From Methylobacterium bullatum (GTDB lineage: Bacteria > Pseudomonadota > Alphaproteobacteria > Rhizobiales > Beijerinckiaceae), in contig NZ_NKUG01000019.1 in NCBI RefSeq assembly GCF_014845095.1, positions 1 to 64,000 of the forward strand: a stretch of 64,000 nt of DNA, written 5' to 3'. The notes under the pieces were generated by a model. It worked only from the letters and a program-made list of their open reading frames with translations, searched no databases and was not told the origin of the DNA. Of this stretch, positions 8,457 to 15,620 are shown in pieces. The number at the start of each line of letters is the position of its first letter. The first letter of the stretch is position 1. Made by a program: the position numbers and the translations under genes.

Positions 8457-9902
8457 TCAGCTTTGAACGAGGACGTTCCGGAACTGCCAGGGGTCGGTCT
8501 CGTCGATGTTTTCGGGGAACAGGCCCGGACGGCCGGTGAGCGGCGTCCAGTCGGTGTACACGCCGACGACAGGGCCGAGATACGGCATCTGGACTTCGAG
8601 GCAGCGGCGGAAATCCATCTCGTCGGCCTCGACGATGCCGGCTTCCGGGTTCTCCAGAGCCCAGACCATGCCCGCGAGCACGGCCGAGGTCACCTGAAGG
8701 CCGGTGGCATTCTGGTAGGGCGCGATGCGGCGGGTCTCCTCGATGGAGAGCTGCGAGCCGAACCAATAGGCGTTCTTCTCGTGGCCGTAGAGGAGCACGC
8801 CGAGTTCGTCGATCCCATCGACGATCTCGTTCTCGTCGAGAATGTGGTGCTGCTCCTGCACCGCAGCCGCCTTGCCGAACATCTCGTGGAGCGAGAGCAC
8901 GGCGTCGTTGCAGGGGTGGTAGGCGTAGTGACAGGTCGGGCGGTAGGCGGCGCGCTCGCCCTCCAGAACCGTGTAGTAATCGGAGATCGACACGGCCTCG
9001 TTATGCGTCACGAGGAAGCCGAACTGGCTCTGGGCGGTCGGCGTCCACGAGCGAACGCGGGTGTCGGCGCCGGGCTGGAGTAGGTAGATCGCGCAGCGCG
9101 AGCCCTTCTCCTGGTCGCGGGCATTGTCCGGGCGCCAGGTCTCGTGGGTGCCCCAGCCGAGCTCGGCCGGCTGGTTGCCCTCGGAGACGAAGCCTTCCAC
9201 CGACCAGGTGTTGACGAACACGCCCATGGGCTTCGGGCCCTTGGCGCGCTGGGTGTCGCGCTCGGCGATATGGATGCCCTTGACGCCGACCTCGCGCATG
9301 AGCGCCGCCCACTCGTCCCGGGTCTTCGGCTCGGGCGTGGTCAGGCCGAGATCGGAGGCGACGTTGAGAAGCCCCTGCTTGACGAACCAGGAGACCATGC
9401 CGGGATTGGCGCCGCAGCACGAGACGGCGGTGGTGCCGCCGGGATTGGCGGCGCGCGCATCGAGGATATCCTGGCGCAGGGCGTAGTTGGTGCGGTCGCC
9501 CTGGCTCTTGGACTTGTCGAAGTAGAAACCCGGCCAGGGCTCGGCGACGGTGTCGATGTAGAAGGCGCCGAGCTCGCGGCATAATTCCATGATGGCGCGG
9601 GAATAGGTGTCCACGGACACGTTCACGCAGAAGCCCTGCCCGCCGCCCTCGGTGAGGAGGGGCGTGAGAACCTCGCGGTAATTGTCCTTGGTCAGCGCCA
9701 CCTGCTCGAAGCGCAGGCCATGCTGATCGGCCAGGGACTTGTGCGCATCCGAGGGCTCGACGACGGTGAAGCGCGCCTTGTCGTATTCGAAATGACGCTC
9801 GATGAGCGGAAGGGTCCCGCGACCGATCGAGCCGAAGCCGATCATCACGATGGGACCGCTGATGCGGCCGTGGACGGGCCAGGAGGTGGCGGCTTCGGTC
9901 AT
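8457..9902 (-). CDS. hss: Homospermidine synthase
   Basis: A 481-aa enzyme that makes sym-homospermidine from putrescine in an NAD-dependent aminobutyl transfer, the main route to this long polyamine in alphaproteobacteria. The Rossmann motif GFGSIGRG is near residue 25, followed by VVEPSD, the conserved YIDTVAEPWPG, and SCCGANPGM. The length is normal for the family. The start at 9902 gives MTEAATSW. Ornithine decarboxylase, which supplies putrescine, is encoded about 1.2 kb upstream on the same strand, so the two form a polyamine locus even though a small gene and an acetyltransferase gene lie between them. Confidence 0.95.
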   Translation of the reverse strand: MTEAATSWPVHGRISGPIVMIGFGSIGRGTLPLIERHFEYDKARFTVVEPSDAHKSLADQHGLRFEQVALTKDNYREVLTPLLTEGGGQGFCVNVSVDTYSRAIMELCRELGAFYIDTVAEPWPGFYFDKSKSQGDRTNYALRQDILDARAANPGGTTAVSCCGANPGMVSWFVKQGLLNVASDLGLTTPEPKTRDEWAALMREVGVKGIHIAERDTQRAKGPKPMGVFVNTWSVEGFVSEGNQPAELGWGTHETWRPDNARDQEKGSRCAIYLLQPGADTRVRSWTPTAQSQFGFLVTHNEAVSISDYYTVLEGERAAYRPTCHYAYHPCNDAVLSLHEMFGKAAAVQEQHHILDENEIVDGIDELGVLLYGHEKNAYWFGSQLSIEETRRIAPYQNATGLQVTSAVLAGMVWALENPEAGIVEADEMDFRRCLEVQMPYLGPVVGVYTDWTPLTGRPGLFPENIDETDPWQFRNVLVQS

Positions 9903-10231
9903 GCGGGCAATCCTTCTTCTCGGCCCCGCTCGAACTCACGAGCGAGGCACGTCCTTAGTCGGCGGAAATGACGGTCAGGCGACGGGCTAGTGGCCGGTCG
10001 AGGGCGTGCGGTCAACCACGTCGTCGCCTACCGCCTCGTGGACCACGAGAGGCCCAAGCGGGAAGATCATTAACATGACGTTACGTCGACACATGATTCA
10101 GACGCGGGTCGCCGTCCCGTTGGATGCCGTTGCGAACGGTCGGCGCCGCACCGATATTGCGATGCAACAAACACGGCATAGACACACCTGAAGGGACGGA
10201 AAACGCCAGAACGCCAAATGACGGAGTTCCG
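9903..10231. other. Intergenic region upstream of homospermidine synthase
   Basis: About 330 bases between the hss start (minus strand) and a possible small plus-strand gene. It should contain both promoters. It includes a moderately AT-rich stretch around 10065-10100 (ATCATTAACATGACGTTACG), but I cannot assign promoter boxes or a structured RNA with confidence. Confidence 0.45.
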
Positions 10232-10399
10232 ATGTTATCCTTGTTTATCGCTAACACCCCCGCGCCGGCCGAAGAGCCGATCGATCGCGATCCCGGCGTC
10301 ATCACCCTCGCTGCGGCCCTGATCCGCGCCGTGCGCCGCCAGCACGATGCAGCGTTCCGCCGCCGTTGCGACCAGGCGACGACCACCACCGCCATCTAG
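10232..10399 (+). CDS. Small hypothetical protein (55 aa)
   Basis: A short reading frame encoding 55 aa that begins MLSLFIANTP and ends TTTTAI, with an Arg-rich middle (ALIRAVRRQHDAAFRRR). A GGAG sits 6 bases before the ATG, and the frame ends 3 bp before the end of the convergent acetyltransferase gene, filling the gap neatly. I recognise no family. It could be a genuine methylobacterial small protein or a chance frame. Confidence 0.4.
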   Translation: MLSLFIANTPAPAEEPIDRDPGVITLAAALIRAVRRQHDAAFRRRCDQATTTTAI

Positions 10400-10402
10400 C
10401 GC

Positions 10403-10948
10403 TCACGCCGCCTGTCGTCGTGCATCCAATCCCTCCGGACAGGCAGCCTCTTCGAGGGTGCCTGAAGCGGAGAGAATGCCGCTCGCCCCGTCGAGTGCGC
10501 CCTTGCGGAGATTGAGACCGAGGAACCGTGCCCGTTCGAACGGGCCGGGCATGGACAGCCCGGTCATCAGATCACCGGAAAAACCAAAACGGGCGTAATA
10601 CGGCGCATCGCCCATGAGGACGATGGCGCTGTGACCGAGGGCGCACGCCCTGCCGATGGAGGCCCACATCAGGGTGCTGCCGAGGCCGTGGCCCCGAAGC
10701 GAGGGATCGACGGCGAGCGGCCCCAACAGCAGGGCAGGCCGCTTGAGCCCTGCCTCCACGTGCCACAAACGAACGGTGCCGACGACACGGCCGCTCAGTT
10801 CCGCGGTCAGTGCCAGACCGTTGGCAGGCATGCGTCCTTCGCGCAGACGCTCGGACGTCTTGAGGAATCGCGCCGGGCCGAAGCAGGTATCGAGCAGTTG
10901 CTCCCGTGCCGATAGATCGGTCGGCCGTTCGTCGCGAATTTCGATCAA
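10403..10948 (-). CDS. GNAT family N-acetyltransferase (YhbS-like)
   Basis: A predicted acetyl-CoA-dependent N-acetyltransferase of about 181 aa. The core motif A reads LGPLAVDPSLRGHGLGSTLM, and the later GDAPYYARFGF is characteristic of the YhbS subgroup. No ATG fits before the conserved IEIRDERPTD; TTG at 10948 with a purine-rich GGGAAAGGG upstream is the best start, so the N terminus is uncertain by a few residues. It lies between ornithine decarboxylase and homospermidine synthase on the same strand. A role in polyamine acetylation is conceivable but YhbS proteins have varied substrates. Confidence 0.8.
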   Translation of the reverse strand: MIEIRDERPTDLSAREQLLDTCFGPARFLKTSERLREGRMPANGLALTAELSGRVVGTVRLWHVEAGLKRPALLLGPLAVDPSLRGHGLGSTLMWASIGRACALGHSAIVLMGDAPYYARFGFSGDLMTGLSMPGPFERARFLGLNLRKGALDGASGILSASGTLEEAACPEGLDARRQAA

Positions 10949-11088
10949 GGCCGTGCCCTTTCCCAGGTCCTGCCGGGTAACCCAACTGACGTGACGGCGG
11001 GCGGTTCTGCGCCGGAGATGGGCGACGGAACCGTCCGCGTCCGCTACCGAACGACCATGGAGCCGTTCGGCCGACGATGATATCGCGG

Positions 11089-12255
11089 TCAGATGACGTA
11101 TTGCTGAAGGGGCGGGAACCCATTGAACGCCACCGCCGCATAGGTGGTGGTGTAGGCCCCGGCTCCTTCGATCAGCACCTTGTCGCCGATGGAAAGCGAG
11201 ACGGGGAGCGGGTAGGGCACCTTCTCGTAGAGCACATCCGCGGAATCGCAGGTCGGCCCGGCGAGCACGCAGGGAGACATGCGATCCTCGTCGTGCTCGG
11301 TGCGGATCGCGTAGCGGATCGACTCGTCCATGGTCTCGGCGAGCCCGCCGAACTTGCCGATGTCGAGATAGACCCAGCGGATCTCGTCCTCGGCATCGGA
11401 CTTCTTCGAGACCAGGATCACCTCGGCCTCGATCATGCCGGCATTGCCGACCATGCCGCGACCGGGCTCGATGATGGTTTCGGGCAGCTGGTTGCCGAAA
11501 TGCTTGGTGAGCGCGCGGAAGATCGCGTCTCCGTAGGATTCGACCCCCGGCACGGCCTTGAGATACTTGGTGGGAAAGCCGCCGCCGAGATTGACCATGG
11601 ACAAGGCGATGCCGCGATCGGCGCATTCGCGGAAGATCGTGGAGGCGGAGGCGAGCGCCCCGTCCCAGGCTTCGATGTTGCCCTGCTGCGAGCCCACATG
11701 GAACGACACGCCATAGGCGTGCAGTCCCTGGCGGCAGGCATGCTCGAGCACGTCGACGGCCATCTCCGGCACGCAGCCGAACTTACGCGACAGGGGCCAT
11801 TCGGCGCCTGCACCGTCGCAGAGGATGCGGCAGAACACCTGGACCTCGCCGGCTTCGATACCGGCCGCATCGGCGGCGCGGGAAATCTTCTCGACCTCGG
11901 CCTCGCAATCGACGGCGAACAGGCGCACGCCGAGTTTGAGCGCGCGACCGATGCAGCGCTCCTTCTTGATGGTGTTGCCGAAGGAAATCCGGTCGGCCGT
12001 GGCGCCGGAGGCAAGCGCCATCTCCACCTCGACCACGGAGGCCGTGTCGAAGCAGGAGCCCATCTCGGCGAGCAGACGCAGCACTTCCGGAGCCGGGTTC
12101 GCCTTCACCGCGTAGAAGACGCGGGTATCGGGCAGCGCGCGGGCGAAGGCCGTGAAGTTGTCGCGCACGACATCGAGGTCGAGCACCATCACCGGGCCTT
12201 CGTCCTGGCCCATGTCACGGCGAGCGCGCAGAAAATCGCGGATACGATCGGTCAT
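11089..12255 (-). CDS. Ornithine decarboxylase (PLP fold type III)
   Basis: A 388-aa decarboxylase of the eukaryotic-like ODC/DAP-decarboxylase fold, expected to convert ornithine to putrescine. The PLP lysine lies in FYAVKANP near residue 50. Further markers are SFHVGSQQG, the PLP-phosphate-binding NLGGGFPTKY, EPGRGMVGNAG, and the C-terminal substrate site with CDSADVL. The sequence matches the short alphaproteobacterial lysine/ornithine decarboxylases rather than LysA or SpeA, though some lysine decarboxylation is possible. It is preceded by a leader of about 480 nt with its own promoter, which suggests post-transcriptional control. Its product feeds the hss enzyme encoded further downstream. 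Confidence 0.92.
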   Translation of the reverse strand: MTDRIRDFLRARRDMGQDEGPVMVLDLDVVRDNFTAFARALPDTRVFYAVKANPAPEVLRLLAEMGSCFDTASVVEVEMALASGATADRISFGNTIKKERCIGRALKLGVRLFAVDCEAEVEKISRAADAAGIEAGEVQVFCRILCDGAGAEWPLSRKFGCVPEMAVDVLEHACRQGLHAYGVSFHVGSQQGNIEAWDGALASASTIFRECADRGIALSMVNLGGGFPTKYLKAVPGVESYGDAIFRALTKHFGNQLPETIIEPGRGMVGNAGMIEAEVILVSKKSDAEDEIRWVYLDIGKFGGLAETMDESIRYAIRTEHDEDRMSPCVLAGPTCDSADVLYEKVPYPLPVSLSIGDKVLIEGAGAYTTTYAAVAFNGFPPLQQYVI

Positions 12256-12735
12256 GGTCGTTCCAACCCACAGGTTCGCGAGCGCCCGTTCGTGGGGCGC
12301 GCTGTCGAAATCGGGACGGCAATCAGCCGTCCGGCGTCGGGGGGCGATGCAACGCGATGGGCGGCGTGCTTTGGAGACACGTCGTCGACCGCGGGCGCAT
12401 CAGCACCCGGAAGCTGCCGTGGATTGGAAGGGAGATCCCCACCGCACGCCGGGCAAAGAGAAACAAGCCTCTTCGGTGCCGGCCTTTGGAGGGCCGACGA
12501 GACCAAAAAAGCCCGTTCGTCGTTGCTTTAAGCTGCGTCCCCCGTGGAGAGCGGGGTTCGCCGGTTTCGCCTCCGGCTGCCGGTTGTTGTCGGGGTCCGG
12601 TGTTGCCACCTGGATGCCGGCCGGAGGGAATCCACCCTGTCGACCATCGATCCTTTAAGACCCCTGGCGGCTGTCCGGCAGTTGGCCGGATGCCCACCAA
12701 CCGACACGCGGCCACAGGCACGTGCGAAATTGGGC
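12256..12735 (-). ncRNA. Long structured 5' leader of ornithine decarboxylase, candidate speF-type RNA
   Basis: The decarboxylase start codon is about 480 nt from the best promoter (12742-12770), and no convincing gene lies between. Alphaproteobacterial ornithine decarboxylase genes are known to carry a conserved leader of several hundred nt, the speF motif (Rfam family). The stretch is rich in short complementary segments, such as CCGGCCAACTGCCGG on the minus strand, and has a CTTTTTTGG run near 12505. I identify it by genomic position, length and gene context; I have not matched a covariance model. Confidence 0.45.
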
Positions 12736-12741
12736 AAGGCG

Positions 12742-12770
12742 CATATACGTCTCATGCGACTCCGCAACAA
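12742..12770 (-). promoter_or_regulatory. Predicted sigma-70 promoter of ornithine decarboxylase
   Basis: On the minus strand, TTGTTG (12770-12765) and TATATG (12747-12742) are separated by exactly 17 bases. This is a good housekeeping-type promoter and places transcription start near 12735, leaving a leader of about 480 nt before the decarboxylase ATG. Confidence 0.5.
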
Positions 12771-12921
12771 GGAAAAACGGTCCCGAGCCCGCAAAAACAC
12801 CGCCGTTCCCCGGCATTGTGGCCGCGAAGGCTCACTCCATCGCGCGAGCTCTTTTCAAGGCGCCGCGAACGGGTCATTGAGCAAGCGGTTTTCATGCTGA
12901 TCGAACCATTCCAATCCACTT

Positions 12922-13035
12922 CCTCATCCTGAGGTCCCGGAGTGCTGCGGAGGCCTCGAAGGAGGGCTCCAGCACGCATGGCGGCCTCTGGAGGGTTCCT
13001 TCGAGGCCCGCCGAGGCGGGCACCTCAGGATGAGG
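12922..13035. repeat. Palindromic intergenic repeat (RIME-like)
   Basis: A large imperfect inverted repeat. The left arm begins CCTCATCCTGAGGTCCCGG and the right arm ends ACCTCAGGATGAGG, with inner arms GAGGCCTCGAAGGAGGGCTC and GGTTCCTTCGAGGCCCG. Elements of this design, with CTGAGG outer arms and CGAAGGA inner arms, are dispersed in many Hyphomicrobiales genomes. It lies just upstream of the glucan biosynthesis gene and might affect its mRNA. Confidence 0.75.
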
Positions 13036-13099
13036 CGGCTGGATGGGACCGTGCGGGGAAGCCCGATCGTCTCTCACCACCGACCAGAGCCGCAGGATC

Positions 13100-14668
13100 A
13101 TGACCGAGCCCACCCGCCGCGCGCTTCTCACCGGGATCGCCGCCCTGTCCGTCGCCGGCACCGCGTCGACGGCGCAGGAGGGACGCGCACCCAAACCCTT
13201 CGATTTCGAGGAGGTGGAACGGCGCGCCGAGGAACTCGCCAAGGTCGCCTACGATGCCCGCGTACCGCCCCTTCCGGCTCCCATCGCAAAGCTCGATTAC
13301 GACGCCTGGCGTGACATCCGTTTCAAGCCCGACAAGGCCTTTCTCGGGGGAGAGAACAGCCCATTCCGGCTGCAGCTTTTCCATGTCGGCTTTCTCTACA
13401 CGCGCCCCGTCACCGTGAACCTCGTGCGGCGTGGCATCGCGACTCCTATCGCCTATCAGTCGAGCCTGTTCGACATGGGTCGGACGAAGCTCGACAAGCC
13501 TCTGCCCGTCGATCTCGGCTTTGCCGGCCTCCGCTTCCACAGCTACCTCAACAAGCCGAACCTGCTCGACGAACTCATCGTGTTTCTCGGCGCCAGCTAT
13601 TACCGCTTCCTCGGGCGCGATCAGCTCTACGGCCTCTCGGCGCGGGGCCTCGCCCTCAATGTGGAGGGGGAGGGCGCCCCGGAGGAATTCCCGGTCTTCC
13701 GCGAATTCTGGGTGACGATGCCGGAGACCAACGCCGACGCCCTGCTGGTCCATGCCCTCCTCGATAGCCCCTCGGTGACCGGGGCCTTCGCCTTCACCGT
13801 CAAGCCCGGCGACGAGACCAGCGTCGCCGTTCGCTCGACGCTGATCCCAAGGGTTGCGCTCCCATCGGTGGGCGTCGCACCGCTCACCTCGATGTTCTTC
13901 ATCGGCGAGAACGACCGGCACCACTCCGACGATTACCGGCCCGAACTCCACGATTCCGATGGTCTTCAGATCGCGGCCGGATCGGGCGAATGGCTCTGGC
14001 GTCCCCTGGACAATCCGAAGGCGCGACGCATCTCGTCCTTCGTCGATCGCGATCCGAAGGGGTTCGGACTGATGCAGCGGGACCGCGCCTTCGAATCCTA
14101 CCAGGATCTCGAGGCTTCCTATGGACGGAGGCCGAGCTACTTCGTCGAACCCGAAGGCGGCTGGGGCGAGGGCGCCGTGACCCTGATGGAACTCCCGACC
14201 GACACCGAGGTGAACGATAACATCGTCGCCTATTGGCGTCCGAAGCAGCCTTATCCGGCTGGCGAACCGGTCCGCATGTCGTACCGCGTGCGCGCCAGGA
14301 GTTCGAACAGCAGGCTGCATACGGGCGGGTATGTGGCGAATACCTTTTTGGCCGCCACCAGCGCCAGCGGTGCTGCCAAGGGGGAGGAGGCGAAAGGGAC
14401 GCTGAGCCGCCGCTTCCTCATCGATTTCGCCGGAGGCGAACTGCCTTATTATCTCCCCGACCCAAGCAAGGTGGAGGTGGTGGCCAATGCCTCGCGGGGA
14501 CGGATCACCGCCACTTCGATCACCCCGAATCCTCATATTGGCGGGTTGCGGGCAGCGATCGACATCACCCTCGACGCGGCGGATCAGTCAACCGATCTCC
14601 GCGCCTTCCTGCGCGCCGGCGGTCGAGCGTTGTCGGAAACCTGGGTCTATCCCTGGACCGCAGCGTGA
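13100..14668 (+). CDS. Glucan biosynthesis protein (MdoG/OpgD family)
   Basis: A 522-aa periplasmic protein of the OpgG/OpgD family, involved in making osmoregulated periplasmic glucans (backbone branching or modification). The N terminus has a twin-arginine signal (RRALLTG, cleavage after ...ASTAQ), as in OpgD, which is exported by Tat. Family features include the opening FDFEEVERRAEELA, YDAWRDIRFKP, a central beta-sandwich domain with FFIGENDRHH, and the C-terminal immunoglobulin-like domain. The ATG at 13100 follows GCAGGA and begins MTEPTRRAL. The next gene, an acetyltransferase, overlaps its stop codon (GTGA), so they are translationally coupled. No glucosyltransferase gene (opgH) is adjacent. 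Confidence 0.9.
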   Translation: MTEPTRRALLTGIAALSVAGTASTAQEGRAPKPFDFEEVERRAEELAKVAYDARVPPLPAPIAKLDYDAWRDIRFKPDKAFLGGENSPFRLQLFHVGFLYTRPVTVNLVRRGIATPIAYQSSLFDMGRTKLDKPLPVDLGFAGLRFHSYLNKPNLLDELIVFLGASYYRFLGRDQLYGLSARGLALNVEGEGAPEEFPVFREFWVTMPETNADALLVHALLDSPSVTGAFAFTVKPGDETSVAVRSTLIPRVALPSVGVAPLTSMFFIGENDRHHSDDYRPELHDSDGLQIAAGSGEWLWRPLDNPKARRISSFVDRDPKGFGLMQRDRAFESYQDLEASYGRRPSYFVEPEGGWGEGAVTLMELPTDTEVNDNIVAYWRPKQPYPAGEPVRMSYRVRARSSNSRLHTGGYVANTFLAATSASGAAKGEEAKGTLSRRFLIDFAGGELPYYLPDPSKVEVVANASRGRITATSITPNPHIGGLRAAIDITLDAADQSTDLRAFLRAGGRALSETWVYPWTAA

Positions 14669-15153
14669 GCGTCCAAGCCCATAAACGGCAGACGGTCGCT
14701 CCGGTCACCATCCGCCCGGCGACGTTGGGCGATCTCGATGCCCTGGTCGCGCTGGAACACGCGGCGTTTTCCGGAGACCGGGCGGAACGGCGGGCGATCC
14801 GCCATGCCATCGGCTCTCCGTCGATGTCGTTGCTGGCGGCGCTTGACGCCGAAGACCGATCGATCTTGGTGGCGGCGGCCACGCTGGAGCGCCGCAAGGG
14901 AAGCCGCAGCTGCCGGCTCTCCTCCATCGCGGTGTCCCCCGGACGCGCCGGCCAGGGGCTCGGCGGCATCATGCTGGACGCAGCGGAGGCCGATGCAAAA
15001 GCGCATGGCTGCACGATGTTGCGGCTGGAGGTGAGGGCCGATAATGGCGCCGGTATTCGCCTCTATGAGCGCCATGGCTACGCCCGGTTCGCCATCCTCG
15101 AAGACTATTACGAGGACGGCATGGAAGCGTGGCGCTACGAGAAGGCCTTGTAG
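14665..15153 (+). CDS. GNAT family N-acetyltransferase (RimI-like)
   Basis: A 162-aa acetyltransferase starting at GTG 14665, which overlaps the stop of the OpgD-like gene by 4 bp. The acetyl-CoA-binding region reads LSSIAVSPGRAGQGLGGIML, followed by LRLEVRADNGAGIRLYERHGY, the usual motif A/B spacing of RimI-like enzymes acting on proteins or small amines. The end, YYEDGMEAWRYEK, is also typical of that group. The substrate is unknown. Coupling to a periplasmic glucan gene is conserved only as far as this sequence shows, so a functional link is speculative. Confidence 0.85.
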   Translation: MSVQAHKRQTVAPVTIRPATLGDLDALVALEHAAFSGDRAERRAIRHAIGSPSMSLLAALDAEDRSILVAAATLERRKGSRSCRLSSIAVSPGRAGQGLGGIMLDAAEADAKAHGCTMLRLEVRADNGAGIRLYERHGYARFAILEDYYEDGMEAWRYEKAL

Positions 15154-15190
15154 TTAGCCGTCGCGGGCATCGACCTCATGCCTCCCCATA

Positions 15191-15229
15191 CCGTCATCCC
15201 GGGCCGCATGGCAGGACCCGGAACGACGG
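15191..15229. repeat. Short palindromic intergenic repeat
   Basis: The left arm CCGTCATCCCGGG and right arm CCCGGAACGACGG pair at 11 of 13 positions around a 13-base loop. It lies between two convergent genes, where it may also help stop transcription. The CGTCATCCCGGG/ACCCGGAACGACG design recalls dispersed repeats of rhizobial genomes. Confidence 0.55.
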
Positions 15230-15276
15230 ACGGGGTTCGTTGTCCTATCCGGGACAGCGAACGGTTTCGTGGCGGC

Positions 15277-15516
15277 TCAGTCGCAGGATTCGCGGGTCAC
15301 CGTCTTGCGGTCACCCTCTTCGTTCTCGCGGGTCACCGATTTGACCCGACAGCCGTCTCGGGTCTCACGGGTCTCGACGGTGCGGGTCTCGGATTCCGGC
15401 CGCTCGACGATGACGCGCTCGGGCACCTCACGCTCGATGATGGTGGTCTGGGCCTGGACCGCGGAGGCGCCGAAGAGGGTCAGCAACGCGGCGGTAGTGA
15501 GGATCGATTGACGCAT
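15277..15516 (-). CDS. Small exported protein with C-terminal cysteine pair (79 aa)
   Basis: A 79-aa protein with a clear Sec signal peptide (MRQSILTTAALLTLFGASAVQA, cleavage after QA) followed by a charged, Glu/Arg/Thr-rich segment (REVPERVIVERPE, TRTVETRETR). The C-terminal module has two cysteines, GCRVKSVTREN...RESCD, likely disulfide-bonded. The start is the ATG at 15516, which follows AAGGAG with good spacing. A sigma-EcfG-like promoter sits 30 bp upstream. I do not recognise a named family. The expected location is periplasmic. Confidence 0.75.
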   Translation of the reverse strand: MRQSILTTAALLTLFGASAVQAQTTIIEREVPERVIVERPESETRTVETRETRDGCRVKSVTRENEEGDRKTVTRESCD

Positions 15517-15544
15517 GGACATCTCCTTCGAAACCATGCGCCCC

Positions 15545-15570
15545 AACGACGGGGCGAGCTAGACCGTTCC
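15545..15570 (-). promoter_or_regulatory. Candidate sigma-EcfG (general stress response) promoter
   Basis: On the minus strand, GGAAC (15570-15566) and CGTT (15548-15545) are separated by 17 bases. This matches the GGAAC-N16/17-CGTT consensus of the alphaproteobacterial general stress sigma factor EcfG. It is correctly placed about 30 bp before the small exported protein gene. Confidence 0.55.
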
Positions 15571-15620
15571 CGTCTTCGATCCTGAATTGCCGAATTCTCC
15601 CGCTTGCGTCTCGCGACGGG

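Noticed and set aside
12357-12932. Several 70-190-codon frames in both strands upstream of ornithine decarboxylase
   Set aside because: They overlap each other, lack family features and fall in the likely leader RNA; a GTG-started frame on the minus strand (12609-12400) has AGG directly against the start codon, a poor ribosome site.
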